Below, in pieces: positions 57,807 through 64,000 of a stretch of 64,000 nucleotides of DNA. Origin of the DNA: a virus. The notes below the pieces were generated by a model. It was not told the DNA's origin. It ran no database searches and saw nothing but the letters and a program-made list of their open reading frames with translations. Within the stretch, counting starts at the first letter, position 1. Every line of letters begins with the position of its first letter. Where the stretch lies: IMG/VR virus record IMGVR_UViG_3300042453_001967, positions 27,966 through 91,965 of that record. The stretch is one strand, 5' to 3'. The translations under genes were made by a program, and so were the position numbers.

Positions 57807-59609
57807 TTATTGGTTTAGTATATCGTTTAATTTATTTTCTATTTCATAAATATTCTGTTGTGCTTTATTAATATCAAATAAATCTTCTAAATTGTTAGAT
57901 TCACCTAAAAAATTTGTTAATCTAATTTTTTTATTTTCACTTAGCGGAGCCTCACCACCGGCCGGCGGTGAAGGTGGTGTTGGTGGTGCTCCCATATCCA
58001 TACCCCCACCTGCTTCAGCACCTTCTGGTGATTGTGCTGCGGCCTCCCTCTCATTTTCGGGAATACCATATTTGGAATCGACCTCATCAAAAACACCCGA
58101 ACGTTTTATTACCATTTGAGTATTAGTTAATTCAAAACCAATCGCCCTTTCTAATCTTTGTTGTTGTAAATCTAAAACAACTTCACTATCACTCATACCC
58201 AAGATATTCTTTTTTGCCCATGTATGTGAAACGGGTAATATACCTATTTGAGATTGGTCGGAAGTGGCGTCTTTATATAAGAGAATTTTTTCTTTCCATT
58301 GTTCAATTCTTAATAAATCTGACTGAGCGGATGGGTTTGTTAAAGATAATGAAAAATTATTTAATTCATCTTCTAATCCAACTAAATACAAATGAATTAA
58401 AGCGATTTTATTTAACTCATGTATTAAAGATTTTTGAATTCTATTAATTGTTCTTGCGAACCTAATGTCCATTAGTGCTAATGTTTTACCATCACCAACA
58501 ACTTCTTCAAAACCCAAAAAGGCTTTTGGTATTCTTAGTGCGGCTAACATTTTTTTCTGAATATATTCAATATCCGCAATTTCTCCCAAATTTTGAGCAC
58601 CAGGTAATGTTTCAATTGGATTTGTTTGAGCCGGGTCACGAACAGGAATAAAATAATCTTGGTCTACCGCCATTTGATTATACCTCATATCAACTTGACC
58701 GTTTCTTGAATCAACAACTTGGTCCCTTTTAAATTTATTCGCAACTCTTTGTACATATGGTTCGATATCTTTGTCATCCATATTACCAACAAAAACTTTA
58801 AATACACGTCTTTCGGGTGCCCTCGTTGTTCTATAAATCAACATAGCATCTTCAGCAAGTAACAATTGTTTCCAAATCCTCCTGATTTTATCCAACATAG
58901 ATGTACCATAAGGAAGTTTTCTATCGTCACCTAATAGTCTAAAATGAGCAATTTCCCAAGACTGAAACTCCATTTCTTTATTTTTCCATTGAAATCTGAG
59001 TTCTCTACTTGGCATTTGCATAGTATCCATTTGATTAGGGGTTTTACTTTCCTTACCCTCTAATCTTTCAATCTCAATATTTGGTAATTGTTGACAACCA
59101 ATAATACCTTTTTCTGGGTCAACTTTTAAATAAACAAAATTGTCACCATATTTACACATACCTCTAGCCCACATTTGTAAATTAGTGTTTAAATCCAATC
59201 TGTTTACAAATAAATCTTCTAATGTTGATTTAATTCTATCGGATTCCGAAAAGATTGTTAGTAAGTTTCCCTTTTCAGATAATGTTGTAGATTCTTCAGC
59301 GTATATATCCAAAGCAGCTGAAATTTCAGGAGTGAACTCCATCGACTCAACATCATAATACATTGATAATCTGTTTGGTTCATAATAAACAGATTGGTTA
59401 TACAGTGATTGGTCAAGTTTAGAAAATTTATCAGCAATGTATTGAGTTTGTTGAGCCTGCAACATCGCCTTTTCATATTCTTCTCTACTACTCGTTTTTA
59501 AAATTTCTTCTTTATCGAATTTAAAAGATGGTGCTTCTTCAGGAGTTACTTTACCGGGAAAACCAAATATTTTTGTTAATCTTTGAAATACTGTTAAATT
59601 ATCAGCCAT
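57807..59609 (-). CDS. 20: Portal protein gp20
   Basis: 600 aa (T4 gp20 is 524). The typical gp20 segment is present: YYEPNRLSMYYDVESMEFTP then EISAALDIYAEEST, followed by LPNIEIERLEG and the helical wing (KLPYGTSMLDKIRRIWKQLL, AEDAMLIYRTTRAPERRVFK). The conserved DVGNMDDKDIEPYVQ-type turn (VGNMDDKDIEPYVQRVANKF) and the crown region with LAALRIPKAFLGFEE-like sequence (KKMLAALRIPKAFLGFEE) are also there. The C-terminal part has a Gly/Pro-rich stretch near 545-570. Twelve copies form the DNA entry vertex. Late promoter motif directly upstream. Confidence 0.95.
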   Translation of the reverse strand: MADNLTVFQRLTKIFGFPGKVTPEEAPSFKFDKEEILKTSSREEYEKAMLQAQQTQYIADKFSKLDQSLYNQSVYYEPNRLSMYYDVESMEFTPEISAALDIYAEESTTLSEKGNLLTIFSESDRIKSTLEDLFVNRLDLNTNLQMWARGMCKYGDNFVYLKVDPEKGIIGCQQLPNIEIERLEGKESKTPNQMDTMQMPSRELRFQWKNKEMEFQSWEIAHFRLLGDDRKLPYGTSMLDKIRRIWKQLLLAEDAMLIYRTTRAPERRVFKVFVGNMDDKDIEPYVQRVANKFKRDQVVDSRNGQVDMRYNQMAVDQDYFIPVRDPAQTNPIETLPGAQNLGEIADIEYIQKKMLAALRIPKAFLGFEEVVGDGKTLALMDIRFARTINRIQKSLIHELNKIALIHLYLVGLEDELNNFSLSLTNPSAQSDLLRIEQWKEKILLYKDATSDQSQIGILPVSHTWAKKNILGMSDSEVVLDLQQQRLERAIGFELTNTQMVIKRSGVFDEVDSKYGIPENEREAAAQSPEGAEAGGGMDMGAPPTPPSPPAGGEAPLSENKKIRLTNFLGESNNLEDLFDINKAQQNIYEIENKLNDILNQ

Positions 59610-59610
59610 G

Positions 59611-59623
59611 TATATAAATAGTT
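59611..59623 (-). promoter_or_regulatory. Candidate phage late promoter for the portal
   Basis: Minus strand AACTATTTATATA, 1 base before the ATG of the portal gene (C then ATG). Tight spacing repeats that seen at the gp14-like and 44330 genes. Confidence 0.5.
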
Positions 59624-59661
59624 AAAAAGAATATAAATAAAAATTAGTTTAAAATAAACGA

Positions 59662-61434
59662 TTAACGTTGTTTACCAAATAACCAAGAATATTGTTTATA
59701 TTGTTCTTTTGTTGCATTATTGTTTTGTTGAAAAATAGGATTACCATCCGATGACATTGAACCAATTTGGTCAAATGATGTTCCATATGAATAAAATGAT
59801 TTATTTGGTTCATATGTCCTCTCAGATATTGTCCACGATTCTAGCATCGCCTTATTTGCATTTTCATTTTTACTTAGTTGAGCAAAAGAAATATCACCAA
59901 CATATAGAGCCATAGACATACTCATGATAGCATCATCATGAGCACCTTTCATGTGGTCTGGTCTACCATTGATATAAACAAACGTATTTAATTCATTCAT
60001 TAATCTTGCGGACCTAACTTGAAACCCTTTTCTCAATTGTTCTTCAAACGCTGCCACAATTTGTGTTCTCTTATTATTGAAGTTAATACCGGGTATTTTT
60101 TCCATTGCTTTAGAATTATATTCCCAAATATTCTTTGTGTTAATACCATCAATATAGAGATTTTTGTAATTTAATTCTTGTAGTTTTCTTGATGTTGCAA
60201 CACCCATCCCACCAGTAATATCAACAACAATAAACGCTTCGTAAAGAACACCCCATTTATAAGCGATAGATGCTAAATCATCAGGCGGTATTTTACCAAT
60301 ATATTCTGCAACTTGTTCTCTTTCATCAAAATCAATAATGTTTATTGATGAAAAATCCTCACTATCACCTCTACTAACATCAACACCCATTATGTATTTA
60401 TGGCCTTGTATAGGTTCTTTCCATTGCCAAAAAGTACCTTGCATGTACTTTTCTTTTGGGTCCCTCAACATGTTTTTGACAATGTTATCTTGCACTTCTG
60501 TTGGAATCACACCATCCCCCGAACCAAGAAAATCACACTCCAATTCCTGAGCAATTTTTCTTCTATCAAATTTGAATTTTTTAGACATTGACTCAAACCA
60601 AGAAGATAAAGGTTTATATCCTTCCTCTTCATACTGTTTGTAATTTTCGATTTCAAAATCGGTCATTACAATCTCATCATCGTCATATTGTTCTCTATTT
60701 AACATATAGTGAACAATATCACTACATTTAACCCATCTTAAATCTTTTGTGTATCTCGGGTCTTTAAACCATCTTAAGTCAGTTATATGAAAATCGTTAA
60801 CACCTCTAATAGCTTGGTCGTATACACCGTAATAAATTGGGTCAAAACCATTTGGTGTGGAAATAAGAATAATCTTACCACCCGTAGACAATGATGCCAT
60901 AGATGCTGCCCAAAAATCTTCACCGGCCTCAATATATGCCGCTTCGTCAAAAATCAATATCGTTGGTGTGTAACCTCTTAACGCATCTGCAGATGTTGCC
61001 ACTGCTTTTACTTCACAACCGTTGTTTAATCTAAATCTACTTTCTGAATTTTTATCCGGTGAAAAACCAACATTAACCCAATCGGGCCATTGTTCAATAA
61101 ACGCCCTAATTTTGTTAGCCATTTCAACCGCAGTGTCTTTTTTGTTTGCTATTATCAATACCCTTTCAGGATTATCTTTTTTTGCTGTTTGAAGTTTTTT
61201 TGAAATCCAAGCAGCGGTAACCGTTGTTACACCAGCCTGTCTATATTTTCTCGTTATATTCTCATTGTATTTTTCGTAATCCTCTAATAATTGTATTTGG
61301 TCAGGAAATAACTCCAACGGAACGAATCTTTTTTGCGTATTATCGTAAGTTTGTAAATACGTTTTTAATGCATAAGGGGTGTCTTTGATAATTTTAGCAT
61401 ACTCCTTTAGTTGTTCTATTTTTTGATTACTCAT
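59662..61434 (-). CDS. 17: Terminase large subunit gp17
   Basis: 590 aa from the ATG at 61432-61434 (the frame extends upstream across the promoter motif). ATPase part: Walker A-like RQAGVTT (65-71), Walker B ILIFDEA (159-165, D163 E164) and the coupling motif KIILISTPNG. Nuclease part: GVDVSRGDSED (D352), FIVVDITGGMGVA (D405) and AHDDAIMSM (D500, D501), the three acidic sites of the RNase H-like nuclease. T4 gp17 is 610 aa. It packages DNA into the prohead through the portal encoded next to it. No small terminase with clear similarity is visible in the window. Confidence 0.96.
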   Translation of the reverse strand: MSNQKIEQLKEYAKIIKDTPYALKTYLQTYDNTQKRFVPLELFPDQIQLLEDYEKYNENITRKYRQAGVTTVTAAWISKKLQTAKKDNPERVLIIANKKDTAVEMANKIRAFIEQWPDWVNVGFSPDKNSESRFRLNNGCEVKAVATSADALRGYTPTILIFDEAAYIEAGEDFWAASMASLSTGGKIILISTPNGFDPIYYGVYDQAIRGVNDFHITDLRWFKDPRYTKDLRWVKCSDIVHYMLNREQYDDDEIVMTDFEIENYKQYEEEGYKPLSSWFESMSKKFKFDRRKIAQELECDFLGSGDGVIPTEVQDNIVKNMLRDPKEKYMQGTFWQWKEPIQGHKYIMGVDVSRGDSEDFSSINIIDFDEREQVAEYIGKIPPDDLASIAYKWGVLYEAFIVVDITGGMGVATSRKLQELNYKNLYIDGINTKNIWEYNSKAMEKIPGINFNNKRTQIVAAFEEQLRKGFQVRSARLMNELNTFVYINGRPDHMKGAHDDAIMSMSMALYVGDISFAQLSKNENANKAMLESWTISERTYEPNKSFYSYGTSFDQIGSMSSDGNPIFQQNNNATKEQYKQYSWLFGKQR

Positions 61435-61436
61435 AT

Positions 61437-61447
61437 ATATAAATATA
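61437..61447 (-). promoter_or_regulatory. Candidate phage late promoter for terminase
   Basis: Minus strand ATATTTATATA shortly before the terminase ATG. It directly follows the T tract of the terminator at 61.45 kb, so one transcript ends where the next starts. Confidence 0.5.
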
Positions 61448-61449
61448 AA

Positions 61450-61470
61450 AAAAGGGGACATAAGTCCCCC
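61450..61470 (-). terminator. Rho-independent terminator between the 442 aa gene and terminase
   Basis: Stem GGGGAC/GTCCCC (61454-61459 with 61464-61469), loop ATAA, and on the minus strand seven T after the stem. Nearly the same hairpin sequence as the terminator behind the capsid gene. Confidence 0.8.
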
Positions 61471-61496
61471 TTTCTTTTTTTAGTCATTTAAACGGA

Positions 61497-62825
61497 CTAA
61501 TCGTCGGATAATCTAATACCTAAACCACCTAAGAAATCAGATAAATCATCATCATCTGTATTATCTGTAATGTCATTTAAATCTTCGTTAAATGCATCAA
61601 TAGCATCTTGATAATCTTGGTTTTTAAGCAATTTATCTATACCATCCATCAATTCGTTCATTAAACGTTTACCACCATCTGAACCCGATATAACCTCTCT
61701 CATAAACACCAAAAATTGTTTTGCTGGTAATTTAAATATTTCAACCAATAAATAATTTTGTAATTCTATTTTATTTTCATCAGTTAAAAGATTTTCAGGA
61801 TACTGAGACCTAATTCTTTCCCAAATTGCTGGTCCTAAACGTAAATCCCACATTTCTTTTTCAAGAGTGTCCTCAGAACCCTCAATTTCTGACCACGCTT
61901 CTGTATCTTCATTACCTTCTTCATCTGTAGGTCTTCCTTGAATCGCAAACAATTCCATAACACCCTTAATTAACTCATGAACAAGAATCGGAAAATTAAC
62001 ACCTCTCGCAACGATTGTCGGTGGATTAGTATTTCTTCTTACCTCTTCCTTACCCCCAACAGAACCACCACCTTCAGGCCCACCCATCATCATCTTCATG
62101 GTCTCATCACTTAATTGCCAGTACAACGTATCGTTGATTGACATCAAAATACCATATTGTCCAATAATTCTGTCAGAACCCGTAATCTCTCTAATCTTAT
62201 CTGCAACATAATGATACATGTAGTGACCTTTTTTAGATGCCCCTTGTATCATATTATTAATTAATCTTCTCTTCGCCTTTTCCATTGTCATTGATTCCAA
62301 ATCACTCATCAAATCTTGTTCAATGTCGACAGGTTCAATATTTGGTTGTTGTTGCATTTCTCGATTAAAATTCTGAGTATCAATTTCACCCATACCAACA
62401 ATCTTCGCATCAAATTGTAGGGCCCCTTCAGGAATACCCATTTCTTTCATTACTAATTCAACTGCAAGTCTTTCTAATTCTTCTTTATGTGCCCGTTCAG
62501 TTTGGATAATTTCATCATGTGCTAACATCATCATTCGAGCCAACGGCATAATATTTTCTTCACCTCGCATTGGTGCATCAACTCCCGTATATTCTCTAAC
62601 TTTAGCAACTACTTGTCTGTATCTTTCAGATGCAAGTAATTCTTGAAAATTTTTATTAGGTTCTTCACCGGTTGACGGTAATGGAATCTTTTTTAGTGGA
62701 GTGTCTCCTTGTGCTAATTTGTCTTGTAATCCTTGATATGGTCTATCAGGTGTATCAAAATCCATTGGCATCTCATGTAAGTTTTCACTTAATATACGTA
62801 ATAAATCTTTTTTTAAAAACTTCAT
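61497..62825 (-). CDS. Hypothetical head-region protein, 442 aa
   Basis: No known family assigned. N-terminal 100 residues include a helix (KKDLLRILSENLHEMP) and a proline-rich loop. Residues 90-135 read ENIMPLARMMMLAHDEIIQT and ERAHKEELERLAVELVMKEM, a helical, Met-rich region. Near residue 205-240 are YHYVADKIREITGSDRIIGQ and SINDTLYWQLSDETMKMMMG. A later block FPILVHELIKGVMELFAI resembles a metalloprotease helix but lacks the second His (H-E-x-x-K), so catalysis is unlikely. The C-terminus is acidic. It precedes terminase; a terminator separates them. Probably a structural or packaging accessory protein. Confidence 0.55.
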   Translation of the reverse strand: MKFLKKDLLRILSENLHEMPMDFDTPDRPYQGLQDKLAQGDTPLKKIPLPSTGEEPNKNFQELLASERYRQVVAKVREYTGVDAPMRGEENIMPLARMMMLAHDEIIQTERAHKEELERLAVELVMKEMGIPEGALQFDAKIVGMGEIDTQNFNREMQQQPNIEPVDIEQDLMSDLESMTMEKAKRRLINNMIQGASKKGHYMYHYVADKIREITGSDRIIGQYGILMSINDTLYWQLSDETMKMMMGGPEGGGSVGGKEEVRRNTNPPTIVARGVNFPILVHELIKGVMELFAIQGRPTDEEGNEDTEAWSEIEGSEDTLEKEMWDLRLGPAIWERIRSQYPENLLTDENKIELQNYLLVEIFKLPAKQFLVFMREVISGSDGGKRLMNELMDGIDKLLKNQDYQDAIDAFNEDLNDITDNTDDDDLSDFLGGLGIRLSDD

Positions 62826-62828
62826 TGT

Positions 62829-63596
62829 CTAATATTTTTTTTCTCTTAATGCTTTAGGTTTAGGGTCAACCCCCGGACCCGGTTGATAAGGTGTTTTTGG
62901 TTTTGGTTTATCTTTCTCTTTTGGTGGTGCATCGGGAAGTACATCAGGTTGAGATGGATTTGGTGATGGAGCCGGTTGATTACCAACAATTGCATCGTAA
63001 GTCATAAACTCAGGAATACCGTTGTGACCTTTTTTTGGTTTTGACATAGGCATCGGTTGAAACGTTTCCATTTTTTCATTTATAATTTTCATGATATCAT
63101 TTTTTGATGTAAATTGAGAATACTTTGATTCGGTTAAATCTAAAACCCATTCTTCAATTTCGGAAACATTTTCATTCATTTTTTTCTTCCACCCTTGTTT
63201 TGCTCTAATAGCAAATTTCAATTCCGCTTCTTGGTCTATAATTTTTTTAGGAACTTTTTTACCTTCGTCTTGATATTTTTTACTTTTTTCTTTTAAAGAA
63301 TTAAGTTCTTTTTTTAATTCAGATACAGTTTTATCTGCATGTTCTCCTGTTTTCTTAACTTTAACATCACCTTTCCACTTTTCATTTACATCTTTATGTT
63401 TTGACTCGTAAGTTTCAATAGTTTTACCAGCAGCTTTAGCTGCTGCGATATCTTTTACATTGTCTTTTTTAATCATCACAGCTTCTTTTAAAACTGTTTT
63501 TGATAAAGTCACAAGTTGTTTATCATTAAAACTAACAAGAGTTTTTTCTGAAAACCCTTCTTTTAAAAGTTTTTCAATTATTATTTTTCTATTCAT
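62829..63596 (-). CDS. Hypothetical protein with Lys-rich helix and Pro-rich tail, 255 aa
   Basis: Not recognised. Residues 1-40 are helical (KIIIEKLLKEGFSEKTLVSF). The middle is Lys-rich (KWKGDVKVKKTGEHADKTVS, ELKKELNSLKEKSKKYQDEG). WVLDLTESKYSQFTSKNDIM followed by NEKME is a small conserved-looking unit and PEFMTYDAI another. The last 60 residues are Pro/Lys-rich (PSPNPSQPDVLPDAPPKEKD). Proteins with a -EFMTYD- unit and Pro-rich tail occur among unannotated head genes of T4-like phages. It overlaps the upstream gene by 8 bases and is 3 bases before the 442 aa gene. Confidence 0.5.
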   Translation of the reverse strand: MNRKIIIEKLLKEGFSEKTLVSFNDKQLVTLSKTVLKEAVMIKKDNVKDIAAAKAAGKTIETYESKHKDVNEKWKGDVKVKKTGEHADKTVSELKKELNSLKEKSKKYQDEGKKVPKKIIDQEAELKFAIRAKQGWKKKMNENVSEIEEWVLDLTESKYSQFTSKNDIMKIINEKMETFQPMPMSKPKKGHNGIPEFMTYDAIVGNQPAPSPNPSQPDVLPDAPPKEKDKPKPKTPYQPGPGVDPKPKALREKKY

Positions 63597-63987
63597 AATA
63601 TTTTATTTTTTTATTTTCTAATGTTATTCCTCTTTGTTTTAATTTATTTGTGATAAATTCATAGGTTTCTCCAAATCTAAAAAATAACCTATCTTTTTCT
63701 GAATCAAAATTTGTTTTTTCCCAAGCCATTGCAACTATACCGTCAACAGCATCGATAATACCAAAATAGTCAGAATTTTGTATCAATTCAAAAACAATAT
63801 CCGTATCTTTGAGTAGACCAACTTGGTCTATGTATTCAACACTTGGGGATTTAGTTGTAAATGTTGAAGAAGCGGGAACATCATACCATTCATCCATATT
63901 TATTTCGCCAGACAAGCTGAATATGAATTCGTATTGTTTTTGACCTTTATAGTCTGTTCCTATTTCGTTAACATAAATAAGACGCAT
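63589..63987 (-). CDS. Hypothetical protein, 132 aa
   Basis: Alpha/beta protein of unknown function, acidic. The sequence starts with LIYVNEIGTDYKGQKQYEF then FSLSGEINMDEWYDVPAS, and continues with EYIDQVGLLKDTDIVFELIQ, YFGIIDAVDGIVAMAWEKT and RLFFRFGETYEFITNKLKQR. The FRFGE-type strand and the DYFGIIDAVDGIVAMAWE-like segment are typical of small conserved proteins in large phages; no role is known. It is the first gene seen of a minus-strand run (63987 to 61497) that enters from the right edge; the 13 bases to the edge are A/T-rich and show no promoter. Confidence 0.55.
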   Translation of the reverse strand: MRLIYVNEIGTDYKGQKQYEFIFSLSGEINMDEWYDVPASSTFTTKSPSVEYIDQVGLLKDTDIVFELIQNSDYFGIIDAVDGIVAMAWEKTNFDSEKDRLFFRFGETYEFITNKLKQRGITLENKKIKYYE

Positions 63988-64000
63988 TTTATTTGAAATA

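Noticed and set aside
61497-62825. Metalloprotease in the 442 aa protein because of HELIKG
   Set aside because: The HExxH motif is not completed (Lys in place of the second His) and no third ligand is apparent.

Overview
This 64 kb window is a block of a large, AT-rich, contractile-tailed (T4-like) phage genome, not a bacterial chromosome. It holds nearly a full T4-type virion kit: large terminase (gp17), portal (gp20), prohead protease (gp21), acidic scaffold (gp22-like), major capsid protein (gp23), neck proteins (gp13 and gp14-like), gp15-like terminator, sheath (gp18), tube (gp19), tape measure, gp26-like assembly protein, gp53-like and gp5-like baseplate proteins. It also holds a family B DNA polymerase (gp43), a gp32-like single-strand binding protein and a gp55-like late sigma factor. 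The host is inferred to be a member of the Bacteroidota, probably a flavobacterium-like bacterium. The reasons are: no Shine-Dalgarno sequences but A-rich start regions; several promoters of the Bacteroidota form TTTG-N19-TAnnTTTn; and a phage-encoded ribosomal protein bS21 with a tyrosine at position 54.

Layout. 1-0.5 kb: gp32-like gene (cut by the left edge) and tRNA-Pro and tRNA-Asp. 0.5-16.6 kb (minus strand): two very large baseplate proteins (1930 and 1615 aa), gp53-like protein, tape measure, gp26-like protein with a candidate +1 frameshift extension, an unknown protein and the tail tube. 16.6-16.9 kb: a non-coding repeat and stem region. 16.9-21.7 kb: sheath, gp15-like and gp14-like genes. 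21.7-27.8 kb: SNF2-type helicase and gp13-like gene on plus, DNA polymerase on minus. 27.9-34.3 kb (minus): fibre/adhesin cassette with lectin-like domains and long Thr-Pro-Ser linkers. 34.4-37.4 kb (plus): five proteins of unknown role, one WYL-like. 37.4-44.3 kb (plus): an operon behind a host-type promoter with three glycosyltransferases, dUTPase, PhoH ATPase, small unknown genes and the sigma factor. 44.3-51.9 kb (plus): late virion genes. 51.9-64 kb (minus): dCMP deaminase, then capsid, scaffold, protease, portal, terminase and accessory head genes; bS21 sits alone on plus within this block.

How it works together. Two promoter classes can be seen. Host-type promoters precede the ssDNA-binding, polymerase, bS21 and glycosyltransferase/sigma genes (early or middle functions). 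A second motif, coding-strand ATATTTATnAT, recurs directly upstream of most virion genes and is the likely target of the phage sigma factor made by the early operon. The polymerase leader carries a small hairpin in the position expected of a translational operator. bS21 may adapt host ribosomes to phage mRNA. The fibre cassette, its repeats and the glycosyltransferases are the probable host-range and surface-variation region.

The least described items are the +1 frameshift candidate before the tape measure, the TATTTATA late-promoter family, the repeat/stem region between sheath and tube, the OmpA-like segment in a baseplate protein, and the multi-hydrophobic 657 aa late protein.
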